This document shows positions 6,322 through 12,765 of a DNA stretch of 12,870 nt, piece after piece. The notes beneath the pieces are model-generated. The model saw only the letters and a program-made list of their open reading frames with translations, had not been told where the DNA came from and made no database searches. This DNA is from Scatosoma sp045658805. GTDB taxonomy: Bacteria; Bacillota; Clostridia; Christensenellales; Borkfalkiaceae. The stretch lies in the NCBI GenBank assembly GCA_045658805.1, contig JAZOVQ010000080.1:1-12870 (forward strand), read 5' to 3'. Numbering within the stretch: the stretch's first letter is position 1; each line of letters starts with the position of its first letter. Position numbers and translations under genes: made by a program.

Positions 6322-7737
6322 TTACTTTTTAATCTCCGCAAACACAGCGTCGCCCACCTTCAAACTAAAGGTGTACGCGCCCGTTTTGTCGGGTGTAATT
6401 TTTATCTTTTTTCCACGGAAATAGCAGGTAACCTTCCCTTTGGGAAGAACTACCTTTAACTGCATGGGAGGCGCGTTGTCAAACAACTCGTCACGCACGT
6501 TGCCGAGGTTTTCAAACATATACAATTCGTCCTCGCCGTTTTCCTGTTTCGTGATAAGGGAAACTCCTTTATCCACCGTCACATCCAAAGGACAGCTTTC
6601 GTTTTCGTAAATAAATTTCGTCCAATCGTAATCTTCATAGCTCTTGCCTGCTTCCGTTACGACGTACGAATTGCAATAGGAGTACTTTCTCGCCACCTTG
6701 CCGAATTTTTGCATTTCGCCGATAATGCGTTTGGTGTACGTATACAACGCCGTACGCGAGCCGTCGAGGTTGATAAACGCCGCCCCGTCCATTTCGCCGA
6801 AAGGCCCGTCTTTAAATTTAAAATCGGGTTTTGCCATATAGGTGTAGAAGGAATATTCACGCACGCCAAAACCCATAGCGAAATTCGTTTGCCAATACAT
6901 ATCGCTTTCCGTCATTCTGCGGTTTTGATAGGAGCCGTTCCAAACGTGCGCAAACGATTGCAATACCACGCGGAAATCCACACCGCGCTCCTTGCACATT
7001 CTCGCTACAATTTGATAATTGGGTAAGGTGTTTCCGCTGATAATATATTCTCTGCGGAAAGGATATTCGTCAAAATGAATGTTGTCAAGATTGGTTGCGC
7101 TTTGAAAATCCCCAACGTACTTGATATAAATATCCTGCGTGCTTATTTTTTCCGTCGCAATCTTTTCCGTTGCAACGTCCTCTTTTTGCTCCGCTTGCGG
7201 TTTCAGCAAATATTCATGCGCGGTCATTGGCAATAAGTTCGCCTGAATATACGCGTCGGGCAACACTCGTCTAATCGAACGCGCCAACTGCCCATAGGCA
7301 GGAATTTGGTCGTACATAGGCTCGTCAAAAAGCTGAATACCGTAAAATCCCTCTTGGTTGCAATAGGGCGCAACGTGTTCCGCCACCGCCTTATCCAATT
7401 CCGCTTCGTTTGTAAACAAACGACCTTCGCCGATAAGGTTTCTTTCATCTCTAATCCAATGGTCAAAACGCCCGTCGGTTACGAGAATACGCTTACAGCC
7501 CGCCTTCAACGCTTCCTTGAACACCAATTGACAGTTAGAGCCTTCCCAACCCTCGCCGCAATAGGAATTTTCCCCTCTCGCCTGCACCATGTTAAAACCG
7601 CAATCGAGATATTCCTTATATCGTTTCGCCGTTCTAAAATCTTCGCCGTAAAAATATTTATACCCATTGACGGTAAAATATCCCGAAGTGGGGCAATTGT
7701 ATGCGTAAAACAAATATTCGTTCTCTTGCTTTCTCAT
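6322..7737 (-). CDS. Uncharacterised TIM-barrel glycoside hydrolase-like protein
   Basis: I do not recognise the family of this 471-aa cytoplasmic protein; it has no signal peptide or membrane helix. Its pattern suggests a (beta/alpha)8 barrel at about residues 20-360: alternating strands and helices such as YKEYLDCGFNMVQARG (41-55), CKRILVTDGRFDHW (81-94), FYGIQLFDEP (131-140), NIHFDEYPF (219-227), FRVVLQSFAHVW (255-266) and REYSFYTYM (293-301). A small beta-rich domain completes it (about 370-471). Asp138/Glu139 and Asp223/Glu224 sit at strand ends where retaining barrel hydrolases place their acids. A low-complexity insert (ATEKIATEKIST, 189-200) lies in a loop. AAGGA precedes the ATG at 7737. 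It lies between GH4 and GH78 genes in one operon, so a glycosidase acting on the same oligosaccharide is a fair guess, not a proof. Confidence 0.6.
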   Translation of the reverse strand: MRKQENEYLFYAYNCPTSGYFTVNGYKYFYGEDFRTAKRYKEYLDCGFNMVQARGENSYCGEGWEGSNCQLVFKEALKAGCKRILVTDGRFDHWIRDERNLIGEGRLFTNEAELDKAVAEHVAPYCNQEGFYGIQLFDEPMYDQIPAYGQLARSIRRVLPDAYIQANLLPMTAHEYLLKPQAEQKEDVATEKIATEKISTQDIYIKYVGDFQSATNLDNIHFDEYPFRREYIISGNTLPNYQIVARMCKERGVDFRVVLQSFAHVWNGSYQNRRMTESDMYWQTNFAMGFGVREYSFYTYMAKPDFKFKDGPFGEMDGAAFINLDGSRTALYTYTKRIIGEMQKFGKVARKYSYCNSYVVTEAGKSYEDYDWTKFIYENESCPLDVTVDKGVSLITKQENGEDELYMFENLGNVRDELFDNAPPMQLKVVLPKGKVTCYFRGKKIKITPDKTGAYTFSLKVGDAVFAEIKK

Positions 7738-7783
7738 AATTTTCCTTGCACTTTCCTTACTTTATTCAATAATCGTTTCGGGG

Positions 7784-9187
7784 TTATTTTTGTTTTCTTT
7801 GCGCTACGTAGGCATCGTAATAAGGCAAGTACGCCTTGGTGTTTTCAAGCATTCTGTCAAACAATTCTCTTGCCTTATCCGCAGGCAGGCACATATTGGG
7901 GTTGTTTAAAAAAGCAACGAACGCCTTTTCATAATCCCCCGAAAGCGCGGCGTCAACCACCGTTTCCTGCTCCTCAATAATACGCATAATCAATGCGTTT
8001 AACGCAGGGGGTACTTTTCCTGCATGTACAGGTCTTACGCTGTCCCCCGAGAAGAATGCGTTGGTTTCTACAATCGCGCCGTACGGGTTGTTTTCCACTT
8101 GACCGTAATTGGGAATGTTGACATTGGTAACAAAATCGCCAAGTCCCAAAAGCGCCTTGATTTGGCGTACCGTTTCTTCGCCCGTATTCCAAAGCTGGAA
8201 GGGCTTGCCGTTATAATAATCTCTCGCCTTTTGTTTTCTTTGTTCCAATTCCACTTTGCGGTTGCAAACTTTCGTCAAAGAGAAACCATAGGTTTCTTGT
8301 ATCATTTCTTCACTGCCCAAGAACCAATTGCTGGGACAAAATTCCGCCAAGTGTCTATCCCCTGCCGCCGCAATTGCGCCATAGCGTTTAAAGAGGGTAA
8401 ACTTCACCAATTCCTTGGTCAAAAACGCGCCGTTTGCCCAATGCTTCGCTTCGACGCTATGCTCCAGCCCGTTAGGGTGTTCGTTGATATATTCGTCGTA
8501 AATAGGCAACAAATCCATGCCCTTGTATTTCGCTTCCGTAAGGAAAGTGAAATGGTTGACACCAACTATGTTGGTGCGGATTTCGTCACGGCTTGCTTTG
8601 ATCCCATATTTTTCCTCTAAAATTTTCGCCAAAAGCTTTTGCGTGCCGAATACTTCGTGACAGCAGCCAAACGCCTTGATTTCAGGGAAGACCTTGTACA
8701 TTGCCTTTACACAAGCGGACATGGGGTTGGTGAAATTGATAACCCATGCGTTGGGACAATGCTCCTTAATCGCCAAAGCAAAATCACGGAACATAGGCAA
8801 ACAACGCAGCGCGCGGACGATACCGCCGGGCCCCGTCGTATCCCCTACGGGTTGATAAATGCCGTATTCTTCGGGCAGGTGCACGTCGCTTTCCATTTCG
8901 TCAAAGGTACCGGGAAGCACGGAAATAGCAACGAAATCCGCGCCGCGCAATGCGTCGCCGATATTGTCGTACGCCTTATATCTCCATTTACCCTTAACGT
9001 CCTCACGAGCGGAAAGGTCGTTACCGATTTTTTCATTCATTTTCACGCCTTCCCAATCAATGTCGTACAAGCGTACGTCACCGCCGATTTCGCCCTCTTC
9101 CGCCAAATCGTTAAAGAGGCAATAAGCCCAAGCGCGAGATGCGCCGCCGATATATGCTATTTGTATATTTTTCAAATCTTTTTCCAT
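7784..9187 (-). CDS. GH4 family glycosidase, probable alpha-galacturonidase (LplD-like)
   Basis: This 467-aa cytoplasmic enzyme belongs to family GH4, whose members use NAD+ and a divalent metal (usually Mn2+) in an oxidation-elimination mechanism. The Rossmann start is IQIAYIGGASRAWA (8-21), with YDID at 41-44. Family motifs follow: VGDTTGPGGIVRALR (114-128), NFTNP (151-155), CCHEVFG (175-181, metal-binding Cys176 and His177) and VGVNHF (208-213, His212). GH4 enzymes are sorted by the tetrad at the Cys site; CHEV was described as the mark of alpha-galacturonidases such as B. subtilis LplD, as opposed to CHS/CN/CD variants in other specificities. AAAGGAG lies 8 nt before the ATG. It is first in the operon, directly behind the regulated promoter. 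Family is certain; specificity is probable from CHEV and the rhamnosidase neighbours. Confidence 0.9.
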   Translation of the reverse strand: MEKDLKNIQIAYIGGASRAWAYCLFNDLAEEGEIGGDVRLYDIDWEGVKMNEKIGNDLSAREDVKGKWRYKAYDNIGDALRGADFVAISVLPGTFDEMESDVHLPEEYGIYQPVGDTTGPGGIVRALRCLPMFRDFALAIKEHCPNAWVINFTNPMSACVKAMYKVFPEIKAFGCCHEVFGTQKLLAKILEEKYGIKASRDEIRTNIVGVNHFTFLTEAKYKGMDLLPIYDEYINEHPNGLEHSVEAKHWANGAFLTKELVKFTLFKRYGAIAAAGDRHLAEFCPSNWFLGSEEMIQETYGFSLTKVCNRKVELEQRKQKARDYYNGKPFQLWNTGEETVRQIKALLGLGDFVTNVNIPNYGQVENNPYGAIVETNAFFSGDSVRPVHAGKVPPALNALIMRIIEEQETVVDAALSGDYEKAFVAFLNNPNMCLPADKARELFDRMLENTKAYLPYYDAYVAQRKQK

Positions 9188-9219
9188 AAAAAACGCTCCT
9201 TTCGTGGTATTGCCTCTAT

Positions 9220-9248
9220 ATTATGTCACGCGGATAACATATTGTAAA
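9220..9248 (-). promoter_or_regulatory. sigmaA-type promoter of the hydrolase operon
   Basis: On the minus strand a -35 of TTTACA (9243-9248) and a -10 of CATAAT (9220-9225) are spaced by 17 bp, with TG one base before the -10 (extended -10). This matches the importer promoter at 3181-3210 in -35 sequence, in the TGA before the -10 and in the operator overlapping the -35. Transcription would begin near 9213 and read into the GH4 gene. Confidence 0.62.
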
Positions 9249-9286
9249 TAACAATTTTAGTTATAATTATGTTATTTTTTGTTATT
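9247..9286. promoter_or_regulatory. Predicted AraC-type operator between the hydrolase operon and the regulator
   Basis: The inverted repeat AATAACA (9247-9253) and TGTTATT (9280-9286), spaced by 26 bp, is the counterpart of the site at 3208-3249. Where that site has G/C in the arms this one has A/T, changed symmetrically in both arms, as expected for a two-fold bound protein. The left arm overlaps the hydrolase -35 and the right arm lies 8 bp from the -35 of the divergent regulator promoter, so one bound protein could affect both directions. Confidence 0.58.
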
Positions 9287-9293
9287 GCTTGAC

Positions 9294-9322
9294 TTGACTT
9301 TTAAAAAAAAATGTTGTATGAT
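9294..9322 (+). promoter_or_regulatory. Candidate promoter of the AraC-family regulator
   Basis: TTGACT (9294-9299), a 17-bp spacer and TATGAT (9317-9322) form a good sigmaA match on the plus strand. The predicted start of transcription is at about 9329, which coincides with the second in-frame ATG of the regulator gene. If this promoter is used, the mRNA is leaderless or nearly so and the upstream ATG at 9311 cannot be the start. Confidence 0.45.
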
Positions 9323-10210
9323 AGCTATATGAAACATATCATTACGGAATACACGTCAAAAAACGGAATTTATTTCCACCATACCATTTCCACCTACAAA
9401 AGCGGCGACGGGGACTACGTTCCCCCCGAAACGCACGCTATGTACGAGGTATTTTTATTGCTGTCGGGATCGGTAAAATACCGTATCGAAGGGCAGTGGT
9501 ATAACCTTAATTCGATGGACGCGCTAATTATTTCTCCAAACAAATTGCACTCTATCGAAATTGACACCTCGCGCCCGTACGAACGTATGGTTTTGCAGTT
9601 TGAACCCAACCTGCTGCCCTCCTTCGCCGATTTCGAGCTGTTCTCAAGGTGCAATTCCCCTTTGTCCCCCACCTTTATTATCCCGAAAAAATCTGTAAAA
9701 CAGTTTAATTTGGTCAGTATGATGCGCCGCTGTAAACACCTTTGTTTCTCGGACAATAAGTACATAGACTTGCGTTTTGTAAGCAACATTTTGCAAATTA
9801 TCGAAACGCTGAACGAAATTGTATTAAGCTTGAACGAAAGCAACGAAATTTTGCCCGTCAAGGTCGATAAAATTTCCCATGCGTGTATCCAGTACATTAA
9901 CCAAAATTTAACCAACAAGGACAAGCTGTCCCCGCAATGCTTGGCGGACGAATTGCACATTAGCGCGTCCCATTTGCAACACACCTTCAAAAAGGAACTT
10001 GGCATAACCCTGCACGCTTACATTTTTAACCAAAAAATGCAGCTTGCAAAGCAATTACTTATGCAGGGCTACACGCCGCAAGCCGTTTCGGATATGCTCG
10101 ATTACGAATATTATTCCACTTTCTATCACAATTTCGTAAAGCGGTTTAACGCACCGCCCAATTCCTTTGCAGACGTACAGCAATCCTTGCTTAAAAACGT
10201 GGATATTTAA
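9311..10210 (+). CDS. AraC-family transcriptional regulator
   Basis: This 299-aa (or 293-aa) regulator probably senses a sugar and controls the divergent hydrolase operon and the importer operon. The N-terminal part is a cupin-like sensor (YVPPETHAMYEVFLLLSG at 36-53, then YRIEGQWYNL and IISPNKLHSIE). The C-terminal part is the AraC/XylS DNA-binding domain with two helix-turn-helix units, at 206-227 (LSPQCLADELHISASHLQHT) and about 255-278 (TPQAVSDMLDYEYYSTFYHN), ending with KRFNAPPNSFA, the usual 'KR..G.SP..' signature in altered form. No convincing ribosome-binding site precedes either ATG at 9311 or 9329; the promoter position favours 9329, but I give the longer frame. It stands alone on the plus strand and is followed by a terminator. 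Single-component AraC regulators commonly sit next to the sugar operons they activate. Confidence 0.92.
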   Translation: MLYDSYMKHIITEYTSKNGIYFHHTISTYKSGDGDYVPPETHAMYEVFLLLSGSVKYRIEGQWYNLNSMDALIISPNKLHSIEIDTSRPYERMVLQFEPNLLPSFADFELFSRCNSPLSPTFIIPKKSVKQFNLVSMMRRCKHLCFSDNKYIDLRFVSNILQIIETLNEIVLSLNESNEILPVKVDKISHACIQYINQNLTNKDKLSPQCLADELHISASHLQHTFKKELGITLHAYIFNQKMQLAKQLLMQGYTPQAVSDMLDYEYYSTFYHNFVKRFNAPPNSFADVQQSLLKNVDI

Positions 10211-10234
10211 GGGGCTTTGGATAAAATCCCCCAC

Positions 10235-10347
10235 CCATGTACGCGTTGAATTGTTATTTATACCCAATAACGCAAACACCCCAGCGGCAAACTGCCGTCG
10301 GGGTGTCTTTTTTATCTGCTGTTGTTTTTATTTCAACGCGTACATGG
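10235..10347. repeat. 16-bp inverted repeat flanking the regulator's terminator
   Basis: CCATGTACGCGTTGAA (10235-10250) and its exact reverse complement (10332-10347) enclose 81 bp containing the terminator hairpin. The arms contain CGCG and are not simple AT-rich symmetry, so chance is unlikely. They could be ends of a small non-autonomous element, a long outer stem in RNA, or paired protein sites. I see no flanking direct repeat to prove insertion. Confidence 0.6.
10276..10313 (+). terminator. Rho-independent terminator after the AraC-family gene
   Basis: The outer stem ACACCCC/GGGGTGT (10276-10282 with 10300-10306) and the inner stem CGGCA/TGCCG form a strong GC-rich hairpin, followed by a run of six T's (10308-10313). 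It lies 65 nt past the regulator's stop codon. On the other strand the T tract is poor, so it probably works mainly for the plus strand. Confidence 0.88.
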
Positions 10348-10426
10348 TATGCCCATTTTTATTTTTGACTATAGGAAAAAGCGGTTGTTTTTAATTGCAA
10401 TTTGTTTGCAGTAAACAGGAAAAGGC

Positions 10427-10780
10427 TTATTTCATCGCTTGCGTTGCCGCAAAAATAATAACGAAACCGACGATACAAGCCACCGCTACCCACAGCCTAA
10501 TTTTATCGCGTTTTTTCTTATCCATAGGGATATAAATACGATAACCGCACTGCGGACAAACACCCTGCTCCATTAAAGCTTTACAGCGTTTACAATGTAT
10601 TTTTTCGGGCATGGATTGGTCGTATACGCTTTTGCGGCGCTTATGGCGCTGTTCACGGCTTTCTTTAACAGGCGTTTCTTCCGCTTCTGCGCCCTCGGCG
10701 TTTTCCGCCATTGCCGCTTCCATTTCCGCAATGATACGGCGTTCCTCTTCGCGTTTTTCCGCTCTCGTTTTCTTGCTCAT
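10427..10780 (-). CDS. Small zinc-ribbon protein with C-terminal membrane anchor
   Basis: This 117-aa hypothetical protein has three parts. Residues 1-55 are highly charged and probably helical (MSKKTRAEKREEERR, later EAEETPVKESREQRHKRRK). Residues 63-78 form a short zinc ribbon, CKRC-x8-CPQC, with Cys63, Cys66, Cys75 and Cys78. Residues 94-113 form a single hydrophobic helix (RLWVAVACIVGFVIIFAATQ), with a Lys/Arg-rich stretch just before it, suggesting a tail-anchored protein with a cytoplasmic ribbon. The ATG at 10780 has GAGG 5 nt upstream and lies 11 nt after the stop of the cardiolipin synthase gene, so the two are surely cotranscribed and perhaps coupled. I do not recognise a named family. 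The ribbon could bind RNA, protein or only structure the domain. Confidence 0.75.
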   Translation of the reverse strand: MSKKTRAEKREEERRIIAEMEAAMAENAEGAEAEETPVKESREQRHKRRKSVYDQSMPEKIHCKRCKALMEQGVCPQCGYRIYIPMDKKKRDKIRLWVAVACIVGFVIIFAATQAMK

Positions 10781-10791
10781 AAAATCCTCGT

Positions 10792-12393
10792 TTAAAAAAG
10801 TGTTTCAAAAATACGCAAAAGCGAATCGACCATTCGGCCAAAAACGCCGCGTTTTGTGTTTTCTTTGGTACAAAGTTCGGACAGCGCAATGGTTTCTTCC
10901 GCGTCCCGTTTGACGTCCATAACAGCGTCCACACCCGTAAAATAAACGGCGTTTTCAAAGTGTAAATACAAACTGCGATAATCGAGGTTAATCGTCCCCA
11001 CCACCGCCACTTTATCGTCGCAAACCATACTTTTCGCGTGGATAAAACCAGGGGTATATTCGTAAATTTTCACACCTGCATTCATTAGTACCCGATAATT
11101 CGCCCTCGTTAAGCGGTAGACGGTTTTCTTATCGGGAATGGCAGGCGTTACGATACGCACGTCCACTCCACGAAGCGCCGCCATACACAACGCGCCGCGT
11201 AAAAAATCGTCCAATACCAAATAGGGCGTGAAAATATACACGTAATTGTTGGCGCGGCTAATGATATCGGCGTAAACGGATTCCCCTAAACTGTAATCGT
11301 CCAACGGCGAATCATCATACGGCTGGATACGCACGGCATTTCCCTCGCCCGTTTTTTCATCCTTATTCGCCGCGAGATAATCGGCAATTTCCTCTTTATC
11401 CTCACGGCAAGCATTCCAAAGATAGAAGAACATTTTGACAAAGGAATTAACCGCAGGACCGACAATTTTCACTCCCGTATCCTTCCAAAACCCGAAACGG
11501 CGCACCTCGCCGATATATTCGTCGGCAAGATTGATACCGCCCGTAAAGGCGACCTGCCCGTCGATAACCAAAATTTTTCTATGATCGCGGTTGTTCATAC
11601 GCAGGGCAAACAACGGCACCACTTGGTTAAACGCCACGCAACGAATATTCTCGTGCAAGCCTTCCAGATACCTATCGTATTTAGGCGGCAGCGTGACCAT
11701 GCACCCAAAATCATCATACAAAATGCGTACCTGCACCCCTGCCATTGCCTTTTCCACGAGAATTTTTAAAATGGAATTCCACATTTTTCCGTGGGAAATG
11801 ATAAAATATTCCACCAAAATATACTTCTCGGCTTTTTGCAGCTGCGCAAGCATTTCGGGGAACATATCTTCCCCGTTTTTATAATAGGAAACGTCGCCGT
11901 CATAATAGACGGGATACCCGCCGCACTTTGCCACGTAACGAGTAATAGAATCGTTTTCGTTAAAGATATCAGGGATTGGCGTTTCCCCCAGCGCCGCCTG
12001 CGTTTTGCGTTCGGTTTCGGCTTTTTCAGCCAAAATCACTTTGCGCATTTTTTTAATAGACCGTCCCTCGCCAAAGAGAAGATAGGCAGGCACGCCAACG
12101 ATAGGAAAGAGTAATATGAGCAATATCCACGCCAATTTTACCGCAGGTCTATCATAGCGGTTGAGGATATAGATAACGAAAATCAATTCCAATACCCCCA
12201 CCGTCAGCTGGACGGTGACGCCGATATGAGAATTGTAGGCAAACAAATATAGCAACATTACGTAGCCGACGATTTGCGAAAGTACCAAAATGAGGAATAA
12301 GAACAAACGATTATAAAGCCAAACCTTGTAGCTTCGGTTGTTGGCTATCGTTTTTTCTATCCACTTTTTTTCCCTTTCGCTTAATTTTTTCAT
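10792..12393 (-). CDS. cls: Cardiolipin synthase-type phospholipase D protein
   Basis: This 533-aa membrane enzyme would join two phosphatidylglycerol molecules to make cardiolipin and glycerol at the inner face of the membrane. Three hydrophobic stretches occur near the N-terminus (about 27-52, 62-78 and 87-107); the last two match the PLDc_N region that usually precedes the catalytic domain, and the first is additional. Two HKD active-site motifs follow: HRKILVID (His271, Lys273, Asp278), followed by GG.N, and HAKSMVCD (His452, Lys454, Asp459), followed by GT.NLDYRS. The tail RMVDSLLRIFETLF is amphipathic. The family is typically 480-510 aa; the surplus is mostly the N-terminal helix. The start ATG at 12393 is preceded by GAGAGGG. 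A near-consensus promoter lies 48 nt upstream. It is not related to the sugar genes. Other PLD-family transferases cannot be fully excluded. Confidence 0.93.
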   Translation of the reverse strand: MKKLSEREKKWIEKTIANNRSYKVWLYNRLFLFLILVLSQIVGYVMLLYLFAYNSHIGVTVQLTVGVLELIFVIYILNRYDRPAVKLAWILLILLFPIVGVPAYLLFGEGRSIKKMRKVILAEKAETERKTQAALGETPIPDIFNENDSITRYVAKCGGYPVYYDGDVSYYKNGEDMFPEMLAQLQKAEKYILVEYFIISHGKMWNSILKILVEKAMAGVQVRILYDDFGCMVTLPPKYDRYLEGLHENIRCVAFNQVVPLFALRMNNRDHRKILVIDGQVAFTGGINLADEYIGEVRRFGFWKDTGVKIVGPAVNSFVKMFFYLWNACREDKEEIADYLAANKDEKTGEGNAVRIQPYDDSPLDDYSLGESVYADIISRANNYVYIFTPYLVLDDFLRGALCMAALRGVDVRIVTPAIPDKKTVYRLTRANYRVLMNAGVKIYEYTPGFIHAKSMVCDDKVAVVGTINLDYRSLYLHFENAVYFTGVDAVMDVKRDAEETIALSELCTKENTKRGVFGRMVDSLLRIFETLF

Positions 12394-12440
12394 GCCCTTT
12401 TCGCCCTCTCTTTACAGTATCGGAAAATCAAAGCAAAAAT

Positions 12441-12469
12441 ATTGTACCAAGTTTTTTTAATTTTGTCAA
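12441..12469 (-). promoter_or_regulatory. Near-consensus sigmaA promoter of the cardiolipin synthase operon
   Basis: On the minus strand a perfect -35 TTGACA (12464-12469), a 17-bp spacer and TACAAT (12441-12446) are seen, with a TG one base upstream of the -10. The predicted start of transcription is about 12434, giving a 5' leader of some 40 nt. This strength contrasts with the weak -35 elements of the two sugar promoters and fits housekeeping expression. Confidence 0.78.
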
Positions 12470-12620
12470 CTCTTGTTTACGGCTTCCGTATGGTTCTATT
12501 TTGTTTCTTATTATACAAAATTTTTATCTCTAAACTGCGACGGTTTGGTTAAAATTTGGTAAAATTTCGTAATAACCGCCTATAAAAGCCAACCATGGAA
12601 CGCTATATGTATAAAGTAAG
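12470..12620. other. Intergenic stretch without a recognisable gene
   Basis: This AT-rich stretch lies upstream of the cardiolipin synthase promoter. I see only a short tandem repetition around 12548-12567 (GGTTAAAATTT, then GGTAAAATTT) and a possible TATAAA at 12581-12586 on the plus strand without a good -35 partner. A 22-codon plus-strand frame starting at 12595 has no ribosome-binding site and runs through the terminator. Confidence 0.4.
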
Positions 12621-12654
12621 AGCTTCGGGGAATTTTCTCCCGAAGCCCTTTTTT
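12621..12654 (+). terminator. Rho-independent terminator hairpin
   Basis: GCTTCGGG (12622-12629) and CCCGAAGC (12639-12646) form a perfect 8-bp stem with a 9-nt loop, followed by six T's (12649-12654) on the plus strand. On the minus strand the following sequence (TCTTACTTTATAC) is a poor T tract. Its orientation is odd, since every gene seen nearby is on the minus strand. It may stop a small plus-strand transcript or act in both directions below the minus-strand fragments. Confidence 0.7.
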
Positions 12655-12659
12655 ATGGT

Positions 12660-12740
12660 TTAGTTTCTCGTCATAACAACCTTTAAACTCTTAGTCTCCG
12701 TAAGCTCGCCAGGCTTCAAAGCCGAATATACTATATAGTT
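12660..12740 (-). pseudogene. C-terminal fragment of a surface-type protein (remnant)
   Basis: A minus-strand frame of 26 codons, ending in TAA at 12660-12662, reads YSALKPGELTETKSLKVVMT and then RN. 'LKPGE' followed by an alternating strand ending in 'V.LT/VMTR' is common in beta-sandwich domains of Gram-positive surface proteins. The frame is blocked upstream by TGA at 12741-12743 and has no start, so it looks like the tail of a decayed or truncated gene. The stretch is short, so the resemblance could mislead. Confidence 0.3.
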
Positions 12741-12765
12741 TCATATTTTTCTGCTTATTAAAAAA

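Noticed and set aside
6294..6341. An upstream ATG extension of GH78 copy 2 (start at 6341)
   Set aside because: It would overlap the preceding gene by 20 nt, adds a charged segment absent from copy 1, and lacks a better ribosome-binding site than the ATG at 6293.
9415..10005. A 196-codon minus-strand frame inside the AraC-family gene
   Set aside because: It lies fully antisense to a gene with clear cupin and helix-turn-helix regions and shows no coherent protein features.
12595..12663. A 22-codon plus-strand frame through the terminator hairpin
   Set aside because: It has no ribosome-binding site, and its codons run straight through a rho-independent terminator stem and T tract.
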